Shown: piece after piece, positions 1 through 7,469 of the stretch
Numbering within the stretch: position 1 is the stretch's first letter
How the letters are laid out: every line of letters starts with the position of its first letter
DNA from: DASUPK01 sp035265665
Lineage (GTDB): Bacteria; Actinomycetota; Thermoleophilia; Solirubrobacterales; 70-9
Assembly: GCA_035265665.1 (NCBI GenBank)
Contig: DATFOK010000115.1
Span: 1 to 24,062, forward strand
DNA length: 24,062 nt
Direction of reading: 5' to 3'
Program-made: the position numbers and the translations under genes
The notes under the pieces: model-generated
Database searches by the model: none
What the model saw: only the letters and a program-made list of their open reading frames with translations
What the model was told of the DNA's origin: nothing

Positions 1-164
1 ACCCCGACGGACACGCAAACGCGGTCGAGCGCGACTCCGAGGATGGCGGCACATGGGAGGTCGAGGTGAGGAAGGCCGACGGCAGCACGGTCGACGTACG
101 CCTCGACCAGAACTACCAGCTGGTCGTCGCAGAGACCGACAGCGAGGACGAGGGAGGTAACTAG
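1..164 (+). CDS. PepSY-domain protein, C-terminal end (5' truncated)
   Basis: The reading frame is open from position 3 to a TAG at 162-164. About 53 residues are visible. They include TWEVEVRKADGSTVDVRLD followed by NYQLV and a short acidic tail. The alternating pattern (W-E-V-E-V, then G-S-T-V-D-V, then a tyrosine) is typical of the last beta strands of a PepSY domain, a small extracytoplasmic fold often linked to peptidase inhibition or sensing. The stop codon directly abuts the ATG of the lipoprotein gene, and the Shine-Dalgarno of that gene lies inside this coding end, so the two are probably cotranscribed and translationally coupled. The start and any signal peptide lie outside the window. 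Confidence 0.7.
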   Translation, partial: PDGHANAVERDSEDGGTWEVEVRKADGSTVDVRLDQNYQLVVAETDSEDEGGN

Positions 165-935
165 ATGGAAGCCCGGGCGATCAAGCGCGCGGGGGCTGCG
201 ATGGCGAGCGTCGCCATCCTGCTCCCCGCGCTCGCCGGGTGCGGCTCGTCCGGGGATGAGCCCACGTCCGGGGGGCAACCCGGCAGCAACACCTTTCCGC
301 AGTCGACTGAGCCGGCCAACGTGGACCCGGACGACTTCACGACCGAGATTGGCAATCCCTATTTCCCGCTCCCGGTCGGCGCGCAGTGGCGTGTCCGTGT
401 CACCAACCAGGAGGGGGCCGTCCAGCACCAGGTGATCACGGTCACCGACCGAACCAAGCGGATCGCCAACGGCGTCGAGGCGCGCGTCGTCCACGACGTG
501 GTCCGCGAGGACGGCAAGCCGGTCGAGGTGACCGACGACTGGTACGCGCAGGACTCCGAAGGCAACGTCTGGTACTTCGGGGAGGACACGGTCTCCTTCG
601 ATCACGGCAAGCCGGACCGCAGTGGCTCCTTCGAGGCGGGCGTGAACGGAGCGGACGCCGGGGTGATCATGGCCGCTCGTCCCGAGGCCGGCTTGACCTA
701 CCGGGAGGAGTACTACAAGGGTCATGCCGAGGACCGCAGCCGGGTCCTCGCGCTCGACCAGCAGGCCGAGGTGCCCTTCGGCCACTTCACGGATGTCCTG
801 CTGACGGAGGACTACACGCCGGTCGAGCCCGACGTGCTCGAGTTCAAGCTCTACGCGCGGGGGATCGGCCAGGTCCTGGCGCAGACCGTCTCCGGGGGCT
901 CGGACCGCGAGGAGCTGATCAGCTTCACGAAGTAG
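165..935 (+). CDS. Putative secreted lipoprotein, 256 aa
   Basis: The N-terminus has basic residues (R4, K7, R8), a hydrophobic stretch, and a lipobox L-A-G-C with the lipidated cysteine at residue 26. A Gly/Ser/Pro-rich linker follows, then a beta-rich domain beginning near residue 65 (IGNPYFPLPVGAQWRV). The mature part is acidic and ends in LISFTK. The start at 165 is supported by GGGAGG about 8 nt upstream and by zero spacing to the preceding TAG. The protein should be anchored to the outer face of the membrane. Its pairing with a PepSY protein suggests an extracytoplasmic two-gene unit. The IGNPYFPL..G..W arrangement recurs, from memory, in uncharacterised actinobacterial proteins; I cannot assign a function. 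The gene ends 7 bp from the convergent membrane-protein gene. Confidence 0.8.
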   Translation: MEARAIKRAGAAMASVAILLPALAGCGSSGDEPTSGGQPGSNTFPQSTEPANVDPDDFTTEIGNPYFPLPVGAQWRVRVTNQEGAVQHQVITVTDRTKRIANGVEARVVHDVVREDGKPVEVTDDWYAQDSEGNVWYFGEDTVSFDHGKPDRSGSFEAGVNGADAGVIMAARPEAGLTYREEYYKGHAEDRSRVLALDQQAEVPFGHFTDVLLTEDYTPVEPDVLEFKLYARGIGQVLAQTVSGGSDREELISFTK

Positions 936-942
936 GGGCCCG

Positions 943-1359
943 CTAGTTGTTCGGCAGCGAGGAGCCCGCGAAGAAGAAGAACCAGGCCTCGAAGGCAAGC
1001 ACTCCGGCAACGGCGCAGATCACCACTACCCGCTCGACGCCGCCGATGCCGTACTTGCGCTGCACCGCGTCGTCGCGCTCATCGCGCATGCTGCGCAGCC
1101 AGGGTGAGGTCTGGCGGGCGACGGCCGGGCGCCCGGTGAGCTCGTCGTACTTGTTGTTGAGCCAGGTGAGCAGGAAGCCGAGGGCGAAGACCGTCACCGC
1201 GAGTATCGCGATGACGGCGAACACCGCGGTCATGCTCAGGTTGTTGAGGCTGCCCTGCACCTTGGAGCCGACCCAGACCGCGAACAGCGGCGCCCCGGTC
1301 CAGAGATTGACAGAACAGAGTGCCGAGGCGGTGACGAGACCGATCTTCTTCAGCGCCAT
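943..1359 (-). CDS. Small three-helix membrane protein, 138 aa
   Basis: Three hydrophobic segments are visible: residues about 9-31, 43-67 and 110-131. Between the second and third lies a polar loop with many charged residues (NNKYDELTGR, then RDERDDAVQRKYGIGG). The last helix is very aromatic (WFFFF) and the protein ends SSLPNN. The ATG at 1359 begins MALKKIGLV. The gene is convergent with the lipoprotein gene (7 bp apart) and divergent from the DAHP synthase gene (about 90 bp between start codons). No Shine-Dalgarno is obvious. I do not recognise a named family; it is an integral membrane protein of unknown role. Confidence 0.7.
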   Translation of the reverse strand: MALKKIGLVTASALCSVNLWTGAPLFAVWVGSKVQGSLNNLSMTAVFAVIAILAVTVFALGFLLTWLNNKYDELTGRPAVARQTSPWLRSMRDERDDAVQRKYGIGGVERVVVICAVAGVLAFEAWFFFFAGSSLPNN

Positions 1360-1449
1360 CGCACCGCCGTACGTTACCTACGGGGCAGTAGCTTTGCGTC
1401 GGTCCCGCGGCCGGCGCGGCTCCAGCCTCACGGCCTAGCCTTGGGGTCT

Positions 1450-2802
1450 GTGAGCGCACCGTCCGTCACGCCCGGCGATCTCGATACCTGGCGCCAGCTT
1501 CCCACCGCTCAGCGCCCGGACTGGCCAGACGCCGCGCACCTCCGCGCAGTCGAGGCCGAACTGGCGGAGCAACCACCGTTGGTCTTCGCCGGCGAGTGTG
1601 ACCAGCTCAAGGACCGGCTGGCGGCCGTGGCCCGAGGCGAGGCATTCGTCCTTCAAGGGGGCGACTGCGCGGAGACATTCTCCGGATCGACCGCCGACGC
1701 CGTGAACAGCAGACTGGAGACCCTGCTGCAGATGGCGGTCGTGCTGACCTACGCGGCGAGCGTCCCCGTGGTCAAGATCGGTCGAATGGCGGGGCAGTTC
1801 GCCAAACCCAGATCGCGTCCGACGGAGAGGCGCGATGGGGTGGAGCTCCCCACTTACCGCGGGGAAGCCGTCAACGGCCTCGAGTTCACGCCCGAGGCGC
1901 GCCGCCCGGACCCCGAGCGGCTGCTCCGGGCGTACCACTGTGCGGCGGCAACGCTGAATCTCTGTCGAGCGTTCACGAGCGCGGGCTACGCCGACCTGCA
2001 CGAGGTGCACGCCTGGAACCAGGACTTCGTCGCGGAGAGTCCGGCCGGCCGGCGTTACGAGCAGATCGCCGGCGAGATCGACCGTGCGCTCTCATTCATG
2101 AGGGCCTGCGGCGTCGACACGGAAGAGCTCCACGGCGTGGAGCTCTACTCGAGTCACGAGGGGCTCCTCTTGGAGTACGAGCGGGCGCTGACCCACATCG
2201 ACAGCCGCGCCGGACAGCCATACGACCTCTCCGCGCATCTGGTGTGGATTGGCGAGCGCACCAGGGACCTCGGCGGCGCGCACGTGGAGTTCTTCCGACA
2301 AATCCGAAATCCGATCGCCGTGAAGCTCGGCCCGGCGGCCTCTCCCGACGACGCCGTCTCGTTGATCGAACGGCTGAATCCCGACCGGGAGCCCGGGCGG
2401 CTCACCTTCATCACCCGGCTCGGCGCCGACAAGGTCGGGGACCTCTTGCCGCCGCTTGTGGAGACGATCACCGAGCTCGGCTCGCCGGTCGCGTGGATCT
2501 GCGATCCCATGCACGGGAACACTTTCGAGGCTCCTAGCGGGCACAAGACCCGCCGGCTGGATGACGTTCTGGATGAGGTGGCCGGCTTCTTCGAGGTCCA
2601 CCGAGCGCTGGGCACCCATCCGGGCGGCATACACGTCGAGTTCACTCCCGATGACGTGACCGAATGTGTCGGCGGGGGCCACGAGATCGTCGAGACGGAC
2701 CTGCAGCAGCGCTACGAGACGGCGTGCGACCCGCGGCTGAATCGTCGCCAGTCGCTCGACCTGGCCTTCATGGTCGCCGAGCAGTACCGGGTCCAGTCCT
2801 AA
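1450..2802 (+). CDS. aroG: Class II 3-deoxy-7-phosphoheptulonate (DAHP) synthase
   Basis: This cytoplasmic enzyme condenses phosphoenolpyruvate and erythrose 4-phosphate into DAHP, the first step of the shikimate pathway to aromatic amino acids. Class II signatures run in order: LQGGDCAE (residues 68-75, metal-binding Cys73), an Ala-Gly-Gln-Phe-Ala-Lys-Pro-Arg-Ser segment, WIGERTR, KLGP, DPMHGNT, and GGIHVEFTPDDVTECVGG. The family-typical end ETACDPRLNRRQSLDLAF is present. I chose GTG at 1450 (450 aa, MSAPSVTPGD); an in-frame TTG at 1441 would add three residues. By eye and from memory the N-terminus is about 14 residues shorter than the Mycobacterium tuberculosis enzyme, whose corresponding cysteine is number 87. 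That region takes part in allosteric interfaces in the mycobacterial protein, so feedback behaviour could differ. The gene stands alone, without other shikimate genes nearby. Confidence 0.95.
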   Translation: MSAPSVTPGDLDTWRQLPTAQRPDWPDAAHLRAVEAELAEQPPLVFAGECDQLKDRLAAVARGEAFVLQGGDCAETFSGSTADAVNSRLETLLQMAVVLTYAASVPVVKIGRMAGQFAKPRSRPTERRDGVELPTYRGEAVNGLEFTPEARRPDPERLLRAYHCAAATLNLCRAFTSAGYADLHEVHAWNQDFVAESPAGRRYEQIAGEIDRALSFMRACGVDTEELHGVELYSSHEGLLLEYERALTHIDSRAGQPYDLSAHLVWIGERTRDLGGAHVEFFRQIRNPIAVKLGPAASPDDAVSLIERLNPDREPGRLTFITRLGADKVGDLLPPLVETITELGSPVAWICDPMHGNTFEAPSGHKTRRLDDVLDEVAGFFEVHRALGTHPGGIHVEFTPDDVTECVGGGHEIVETDLQQRYETACDPRLNRRQSLDLAFMVAEQYRVQS

Positions 2803-2825
2803 CACGCGGCCGTGGAATCGCTCAT

Positions 2826-3674
2826 CTAGCGCCGCGGCTCGAGCACCAGGTCGATCGCGGTCAGGCGATCGTTCTTGACCGTGCAGCCCATCACGGCGAA
2901 CCGCTTCCCCTTGATCTCGACCAGCACGCCGGGCGCGCCGTTGACGATCGCGGGCCGTGCGTAGGGGGCGAACGCCCGGCCGCCGCGGAGCGCACTCCTG
3001 GCGACCTCCTCGGCACCGACAGTGGGCGGACGCGCCCTCGGGTCGCCCTCGACGGTGTGGACCCGGAAGACGACGTCCGGGTCGAGCACGTCCATCAGCG
3101 CCTCGAAGTCTCCGGTGCGAGCCGCCGCGAGGAACGCATCGACCACCCGCCGCTGCTCGGCGACGTCGGCGTCGCTGGGCGGCACCGAGCCCCGTACCCG
3201 CCGGCGGGCGCGGCTGGCGAGCTGTCGGGCGGCATCCGGGGAGCGGCCGGCGATCTCGCCGATCTCACTGAAAGGGACGCCGAACATGTCGTGGAGGACG
3301 AACGCGACGCGCTCGGCTGGGGAGAGGTTCTCGAGCACCACCAGCATCGCGAGACCGATCGAGTCGGCGAGCTCTGCCTCCTGGGCGGGGTTCTCCTCAG
3401 TTGACTCGCTGACGATCGGCTCGAGGTGGTCGTCGGGCTGCTCGCGCCGAGCCTTTCGCGCGCGCAGCATGTCGAGGGAGACGCGGCCGACGACCGTGGT
3501 CAGCCAGGCGCGCAGGTTCTCGACCTGCTCGGAATCGGTTCGGCTCAGCCGCAGCCAAGCCTCCTGGACGGCGTCGTCGGCCTCACCCGTTGAGCCGAGC
3601 ATTCGATAGGCCACCGCACGCAGATGGGGGCGATGGCGCTCGAATTCCTCGGCCAGCAGTGTGTCGTCGGTCAC
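2826..3674 (-). CDS. ECF sigma factor with fused C-terminal SnoaL-like domain (ECF41-like)
   Basis: The 282-residue protein begins with sigma region 2 (residues about 11-75, core YRMLGSTGEADDAVQEAWLR). Sigma region 4 follows at about 114-163 (LENLSPAERVAFVLHDMFG, then a helix-turn-helix with FSEIGEIAGRSPDAARQLASRARRRV). A SnoaL/NTF2-like domain occupies about 174-282 (VVDAFLAAARTGDFEALMDVLDPD; VNGAPGVLVEIKG). In ECF41-type factors this fused domain replaces an anti-sigma factor and controls activity. The WLPEP linker motif and the DGGG motif I associate with classic ECF41 proteins are not visible, and the end reads IDLVLEPRR, so this is a divergent member or a sister group. The start is GTG at 3674. 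The gene is divergent from an MFS exporter, and an ECF41-type promoter lies upstream, suggesting autoregulation. Confidence 0.9.
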   Translation of the reverse strand: MTDDTLLAEEFERHRPHLRAVAYRMLGSTGEADDAVQEAWLRLSRTDSEQVENLRAWLTTVVGRVSLDMLRARKARREQPDDHLEPIVSESTEENPAQEAELADSIGLAMLVVLENLSPAERVAFVLHDMFGVPFSEIGEIAGRSPDAARQLASRARRRVRGSVPPSDADVAEQRRVVDAFLAAARTGDFEALMDVLDPDVVFRVHTVEGDPRARPPTVGAEEVARSALRGGRAFAPYARPAIVNGAPGVLVEIKGKRFAVMGCTVKNDRLTAIDLVLEPRR

Positions 3675-3713
3675 GGTCGGTCACGTCCTCTCAGTCGGAT
3701 CCGTCAACCGGGT

Positions 3714-3740
3714 GACGAACCAAACGCGGCCGGTGTGACG
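3714..3740 (-). promoter_or_regulatory. ECF41-type promoter reading into the sigma-factor gene
   Basis: On the minus strand CGTCACA (3740-3734) is followed by exactly 16 nt and then CGTC (3717-3714). The published ECF41 target signature, as I recall it, is TGTCACA - about 16 nt - CGTC; this site differs at one base. It points at the sigma gene and would start transcription some 30 nt upstream of its GTG. The inference is that the sigma factor activates its own gene. Confidence 0.6.
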
Positions 3741-3749
3741 TCGGTCACA
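3734..3749. promoter_or_regulatory. Perfect TGTGA-N6-TCACA palindrome (CRP/FNR-like site)
   Basis: The sequence TGTGACGTCGGTCACA has perfect 6-bp arms around 4 nt and matches the CRP consensus TGTGA-N6-TCACA. It lies 5 bp upstream of the -35 of the MFS promoter, a plausible activator position, and overlaps the -35 element of the divergent sigma promoter. Alternatively the palindrome is simply two opposed GTCACA sigma -35 elements. Either reading couples control of the two divergent genes. Confidence 0.5.
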
Positions 3750-3754
3750 TTGGG

Positions 3755-3784
3755 TTGACACAAGATCATCTTGAACAAGATTAT
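3755..3784 (+). promoter_or_regulatory. Sigma-70-type promoter of the MFS exporter
   Basis: A perfect -35 TTGACA (3755-3760) is followed after 18 nt by GATTAT (3779-3784), a four-of-six match to the -10 consensus. The region is strikingly AT-rich for this genome. It would give a leader of roughly 35 nt before the GTG at 3826. Confidence 0.6.
3761..3781. repeat. Alternating inverted half-sites between -35 and -10 (putative operator)
   Basis: Three copies of one hexamer alternate in orientation: CAAGAT (3761-3766), ATCTTG (3768-3773) and CAAGAT (3776-3781). They form two perfect overlapping palindromes with spacers of 1 and 2 nt. A further palindrome, CTTGCAAG, sits at 3791-3798 near the expected transcription start. 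The layout between -35 and -10 is typical of a repressor operator of the MarR or TetR kind. No such regulator gene is adjacent. Confidence 0.5.
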
Positions 3785-3825
3785 TGCTAACTTGCAAGCA
3801 ATGGTCGCCCGAAAAGGAGGAAGTC

Positions 3826-5394
3826 GTGGCTCGTAAATGGTGGACCTTGATCGTCGTCTCGGTGGCGACCTTCATGCTCCTGCTCGACATCACCGTGGTC
3901 AATGTCGCGCTGCCGTCCATTCGCGACGACCTCGGCGCAAGCTTCAGTGACCTGCAGTGGGTTGTGGATGCCTACGCGCTCACGCTCGCGGCCCTGGTGC
4001 TGACCGCCGGCGCTCTGGCTGACCGGTTCGGCCGGCGGCGATTGTTCGCCTGGGGGCTTGGGATCTTCTCCGCAGCCTCGCTGCTCTGCGCACTGGCGCC
4101 GGATCCGACCTTCCTGAACGTCGCCCGTGCGCTTCAGGGCGTGGGTGGCGCGGTGATGTTCGCCGTCTCTCTGGCCCTGGTCGCGCAAGAGTTCCCCGCC
4201 GGACGCGAGCGCGGCACGGCGATGGGCCTCTACGGCGCCACGATCGGCGTGGCCGTCGCGATCGGGCCGCTCGTTGGCGGGGCGCTCACCGACAGCCTCG
4301 GCTGGGAGTCGATCTTCTACCTCAACGTGCCGATCGGCATCGCCGCGATTGCGGTCACCTATCTGAAGCTGCGCGAGAGCCGCGACCCGAACGCGACCCG
4401 CGTCGACTGGGCGGGAGTCGCGACCTTCAGCGCGTCTCTCTTCGTGCTCGTCCTGGCGCTGGTCCGCGGCAATGACGAGGGCTGGGGGAGCACGCTGATC
4501 GTCTCGCTGTTCGCCGCCTCCGGTGCGCTGCTGGCGGCCTTCGTCGCGATCGAGAGCCGCGTCAAGGAGCCGATGCTTCCGCTCGGACTCTTCAAGCGGC
4601 CGTCGTTCACCGGAGTTCAGTTGGCGGCATTCGCCGTCTCTGCGTCGGCCTTCGCGCTCTTCCTCTACCTCACGCTGTATCTCCAGAACTACCTGGGCTA
4701 CTCGCCGCTGGAGGCGGGTCTGCGCTACCTGCCGCTGACGCTGGTGAGCTTCTTCGCTGCCCCGGTCGCAGGGGCTCTGCTGTCGCGTGCCCCCGCGCGA
4801 TTGATGATGAGCGGGAGCCTGGCCGTCGCGGGGCTCGGCCTGCTGCTGATGTCGGGCATCGATGCCCAGTCCGAGTGGACGACCCTGCTCGGCGGCTTCC
4901 TCGTCCTGGGTGCGGGCGTCGGATTCCTCAACCCGGTGATCGCGGACGTCGCGCTCAGCGTGGTGCCGAAGGAGCGGAGCGGCATGGCCGCGGGCATCAA
5001 CGACACGTTCCGCCAGGTCGGTGTCGCGGTCGGCGTGGCCGTGTGGGGCGCAATCTTCGTCGGCCAGGGCGCGTCCAAGGTGAGCGAGCTCACCGCGGGG
5101 ACGCCGGTGGCGAGCGGCGATAACCCCCGCCAACTGGTCGAGGCCATGTCCTCGGGCAGCCTCAATCAGGCCCTGTCGGCGGTGCCCCCACAGTCCCAGC
5201 AGGCGGTTTCGAACGCGGCCCACGAGGGCTTCCTCGCCGGACTCAACGACGTGCTCACCCTCGGCGGGTTGCTCTGCCTCGCCGGCGCGGCGCTGGCCCT
5301 CTGGCTGGTACGCGAGCGGGAGATCGAGCGCGAGCCGATCGAGGCGGAGAGCGAGCGGGAGCCTGAGACCGTCCCGCAGGCCGCCGCGGCCTGA
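3826..5394 (+). CDS. MFS drug-type exporter, DHA2 family (14 transmembrane helices)
   Basis: A proton-driven exporter of the EmrB/QacA type in the cytoplasmic membrane. Family motifs are clear: LDITVVNVALPSI in helix 1, motif A GALADRFGRRR after helix 2 (residues 62-72), motif C around GPLVGGALTDSLGW, then FYLNVPIG. The length of 522 aa fits the 14-helix class, with an Arg/Glu-rich cytoplasmic tail after the last helix (VREREIEREPIEAES). The start is GTG at 3826, supported by AAGGAGG at 3814-3820; a TTG at 3784 in the same frame has no such signal. The gene has its own promoter and overlapping operator and is followed by a strong hairpin, so it is probably monocistronic. Substrates cannot be told from sequence; resistance to a toxic organic compound is usual for the family. 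Confidence 0.93.
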   Translation: MARKWWTLIVVSVATFMLLLDITVVNVALPSIRDDLGASFSDLQWVVDAYALTLAALVLTAGALADRFGRRRLFAWGLGIFSAASLLCALAPDPTFLNVARALQGVGGAVMFAVSLALVAQEFPAGRERGTAMGLYGATIGVAVAIGPLVGGALTDSLGWESIFYLNVPIGIAAIAVTYLKLRESRDPNATRVDWAGVATFSASLFVLVLALVRGNDEGWGSTLIVSLFAASGALLAAFVAIESRVKEPMLPLGLFKRPSFTGVQLAAFAVSASAFALFLYLTLYLQNYLGYSPLEAGLRYLPLTLVSFFAAPVAGALLSRAPARLMMSGSLAVAGLGLLLMSGIDAQSEWTTLLGGFLVLGAGVGFLNPVIADVALSVVPKERSGMAAGINDTFRQVGVAVGVAVWGAIFVGQGASKVSELTAGTPVASGDNPRQLVEAMSSGSLNQALSAVPPQSQQAVSNAAHEGFLAGLNDVLTLGGLLCLAGAALALWLVREREIEREPIEAESEREPETVPQAAAA

Positions 5395-5419
5395 CCCAGG
5401 TCTTTCCTCCCCTCAGAAC

Positions 5420-5447
5420 GAGGCGGGCCCTTGACGGGGCCCGCCTC
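5420..5447 (+). terminator. Hairpin terminator after the MFS gene
   Basis: GAGGCGGGCCC (5420-5430) and GGGCCCGCCTC (5437-5447) form a perfect 11-bp GC-rich stem with a 6-nt loop, 25 bp after the MFS stop codon. The downstream T-tract is poor (TTGGCTGT), as is common in actinobacteria. Confidence 0.75.
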
Positions 5448-5479
5448 TTGGCTGTCGGAAGCATGAGCGAGTAGCGCGC

Positions 5480-5485
5480 TAGCTT
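5480..5485 (+). promoter_or_regulatory. -10-like hexamer for a leaderless start at 5492
   Basis: TAGCTT ends 6 nt before the GTG of the SnoaL-like gene. That spacing puts the transcription start at the start codon. No Shine-Dalgarno is seen. Confidence 0.45.
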
Positions 5486-5491
5486 GAACCG

Positions 5492-5845
5492 GTGAACCGC
5501 CAGGCGATCCTCCGGGAGACCTATCGGGCTTTCAACGACCGGGACATCGACGCCGTTCTCGAGGTCATGCACCCTAACGTCGACTGGCCAAACGCTTGGG
5601 AGGGAGGCCGGGTCGTCGGCCGGGACGCGGTTCGCGACTACTGGACCCGGCAGTTCAAGCAGATCTCGAGCAAAGTCGAGCCGGAGTCATTCACCGAGGA
5701 GCCGAACGGCGCGATAACCGTCGAGGTCCACCAGATCGTCCACGACGCGAAATCCGGGGAGCTGCTCACGGACTCGCGGGTCCGGCACCGGTACCGGTTC
5801 GACGAGGAGGGGCAGGTGACGCGGATGGAGGTACTGGAGGCCTAG
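5492..5845 (+). CDS. SnoaL/NTF2-like protein, 117 aa
   Basis: The fold signature is clear: RETYRAFNDRDIDAVLEVMHPNVDW (helix, helix, first strand), then GRDAVRDYW, and paired strands ITVEVHQIVHDAKSG and RVRHRYRFDEEGQVTRMEV. The family holds small alpha+beta cone proteins, including polyketide cyclases and limonene epoxide hydrolase relatives, and many members have unknown substrates. The GTG start at 5492 follows a -10-like hexamer rather than a Shine-Dalgarno. The gene lies between the MFS terminator and a membrane-protein gene on the same strand. It is a relative, not a close copy, of the SnoaL-like protein at 18375-18776 and of the domain fused to the sigma factor. Confidence 0.85.
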   Translation: MNRQAILRETYRAFNDRDIDAVLEVMHPNVDWPNAWEGGRVVGRDAVRDYWTRQFKQISSKVEPESFTEEPNGAITVEVHQIVHDAKSGELLTDSRVRHRYRFDEEGQVTRMEVLEA

Positions 5846-5902
5846 CCGACGCTGTCGACGGGCCCTTCCGGGCGCCCGCATCCGGGCATACCATCGCCAC
5901 GA

Positions 5903-6346
5903 ATGAATGAATCCATGCTCGGTCAGGTTCGCCAGGCGGCGGCTTCGCTGAGCCCTCTTGACTACGCCGCGACCGTCGCGCTGGTGGCGATCTACGGGAT
6001 AGGCACGAGCCTCGATGAGGGGCCTAAGACGAGCCTGGACTTCTACCGCGCCGCCGCGACGGTGATTCCAACTTTGTTGGTGGCCGTGGCGATCCAGGGG
6101 CGCGTCCTGGAGCTCTCATCGAAAGTCACCTTCCCGCGGCGCTACCGAACCGTGCTGCTCGCGGTCGTGGTGTTCGGCGGGGAGACTGGCGCGCTGATGA
6201 CGATCGCCAGAGAGAAGACGAACTGGGCGGCACACTTGTACGTCTACCTGGCCCTGGTTTCGCTCGGCCTCCTGCTTCTGTACCTCGCCCTCGTGGGTCC
6301 CGAGCGCTTCGCCAAGCGGAATGACTCGAGCGATGAGAGCGACTGA
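5903..6346 (+). CDS. Four-helix membrane protein, 147 aa
   Basis: Four hydrophobic segments are visible, at about residues 22-36, 50-68, 83-101 and 110-132. The C-terminus is charged and Ser/Asp-rich (KRNDSSDESD) and is probably cytoplasmic. A GTSLDEGPKTSLDFYRAA segment links the first two helices. A -10-like TACCAT (5889-5894) ends 8 nt before the ATG, again compatible with a very short leader. Convergent with the beta-barrel protein gene at 6356 (9 bp). I recognise no family and propose no function. Confidence 0.7.
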   Translation: MNESMLGQVRQAAASLSPLDYAATVALVAIYGIGTSLDEGPKTSLDFYRAAATVIPTLLVAVAIQGRVLELSSKVTFPRRYRTVLLAVVVFGGETGALMTIAREKTNWAAHLYVYLALVSLGLLLLYLALVGPERFAKRNDSSDESD

Positions 6347-6355
6347 CGGGCGCCG

Positions 6356-6808
6356 TTAGGAGATCCGGGTGTAGACCAGGTCGAAGTCGGTCTTCCAGCC
6401 GTCGCCCTCGTCGAGCTCCCAGCGTCCCTCGATCCGGTTGCCGTCGTCGGAGAGCGTCGCGGTGAAGCGCTGCGAGGACGGCTCGCCCTCGCGCCAGAGC
6501 TTCCACTCGCCGTTGCCGATGGTCATCTGGTACACGCGGCAGACGTTCCGCTCGTCGGTGTAGAGCTGGTAGTAGGTGCCGTTGGCGGCGTCGCAGCCGT
6601 AGACGCAGACGCCGTCGGGCGCCTCCGGCATCTCGACCGTCGAGCGCTCGATCAGGAGCTGGTTGTCGGTGCCCTCGAGCCACTCGAAGGTGGCCTTCGC
6701 CTCGCCCGGCCAGGGCTCTCCGCCGGGCGGGGTCGCCGTCTGGCTCCACTCGCCGACCAGCACCTGCATCTCCTTGAGCGCCTGCTCGGCGGTCGGCTGA
6801 TCGATCAT
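6356..6808 (-). CDS. Small beta-barrel protein, DUF1579/lipocalin-like, 150 aa
   Basis: The sequence shows the repeated strand pattern of a lipocalin-like barrel: MQVLVGEWSQTATPPGG at the start, then ATFEWLEGTDNQLLIERS, GTYYQLYTDERNVCRVYQM, and paired G-R-W strands at the end (RFTATLSDDGNRIEGRWEL). Similar proteins are common in actinobacteria and uncharacterised; a small hydrophobic ligand is a reasonable guess only. The ATG at 6808 is supported by AAGGAGG; the open frame continues upstream to 6937, but that part only overlaps the RibD-C gene and has no start signal. It lies 10 nt downstream of the RibD-C gene, whose end contains its Shine-Dalgarno, so the two form an operon. Confidence 0.8.
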   Translation of the reverse strand: MIDQPTAEQALKEMQVLVGEWSQTATPPGGEPWPGEAKATFEWLEGTDNQLLIERSTVEMPEAPDGVCVYGCDAANGTYYQLYTDERNVCRVYQMTIGNGEWKLWREGEPSSQRFTATLSDDGNRIEGRWELDEGDGWKTDFDLVYTRIS

Positions 6809-6818
6809 CTCGCCTCCT

Positions 6819-7391
6819 TCAGCTTCTCGGTCGATAGATCTGGATGAGCACGCCGTCGTCGCCCACCGGCCTCGCCTCGACCAGCTCGAGCGGGTTCTTC
6901 GTGGTGTGGTCGAGGAAGAGGCGCCTTCCCTTGCCAAGGACGACCGGGAAGACCATCAGGCGCAGCTCGTCGACCAGGCCCTCGTCGAGGAGGAACTTGA
7001 CCAGCTTGGCACCGCCGGCGACGATGATCGGTCCGTCGATCTCCTCTTTCAGCTTGCGGATCGCGGCCGCCGGGTCGTCGCCATCGATCACGGTCGTGTT
7101 CTGCCACTCCGGGTTCTCGAGGTTCGTCGAGACGACGTATTTCGGCATCGAGTTGAACTTGTCGGCGAACTCGCCTTCTCGCGACGGCCATGCCTTGGCG
7201 AACTCCTCGTAGGTCTTGCGGCCGAGCAGCTGGGCCTCGGCCTCCATCGTCTCGTCCGCCTTGAACTGCTCGCCCTCGTCACCGCGCTCGAACTCGAAGG
7301 CCCAACCACCGCGCTCGAAGTTCTCGGAACCGCCCGGGTCCTCGAAGACACCATCTACGGTGACGAACTCGGTCACCACCAGCTTTCCCAT
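6819..7391 (-). CDS. Dihydrofolate reductase-like / RibD C-terminal domain protein (copy 1)
   Basis: The 190-aa protein has the fold signatures of the RibD-C family of NADPH-dependent reductases: KLVVTEFVTVDGVFEDPGG, LLGRKTYEEFAKAWP, MPKYVVSTNLENPEW, IIVAGGAKLVKFLLDEGLVDELRLMVFPVVLGKGRRLF. The substrate is unknown; these stand-alone proteins are not proven folate or riboflavin enzymes. The ATG at 7391 has GGAGG upstream and matches the conserved MGK(L/V)VVTEF start of its paralogue at 9293-9874, with which it shares about half its residues by eye. An upstream extension to 7451 (MSFSGPVG...) is unlikely. It heads an operon with the beta-barrel gene. Confidence 0.9.
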   Translation of the reverse strand: MGKLVVTEFVTVDGVFEDPGGSENFERGGWAFEFERGDEGEQFKADETMEAEAQLLGRKTYEEFAKAWPSREGEFADKFNSMPKYVVSTNLENPEWQNTTVIDGDDPAAAIRKLKEEIDGPIIVAGGAKLVKFLLDEGLVDELRLMVFPVVLGKGRRLFLDHTTKNPLELVEARPVGDDGVLIQIYRPRS

Positions 7392-7469
7392 CTCAGGTTC
7401 CTCCTCTTCCTTCGCTTTGCCGCTTAGACCTACCGGCCCGGAGAAACTCATCGGGCAGCGGGCCCGGGC

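Noticed and set aside
2805..2836. CGCGGC...GCCGCG inverted repeat between DAHP synthase and sigma genes as a terminator
   Set aside because: Arms are only 6 bp with a 20-nt loop and no T-tract; likely chance in GC-rich DNA.
3787..5223. Long minus-strand open frame opposite the MFS gene
   Set aside because: The frame is Arg/Glu/His/Gly-rich with no domain, and is a high-GC shadow of a clear transporter.
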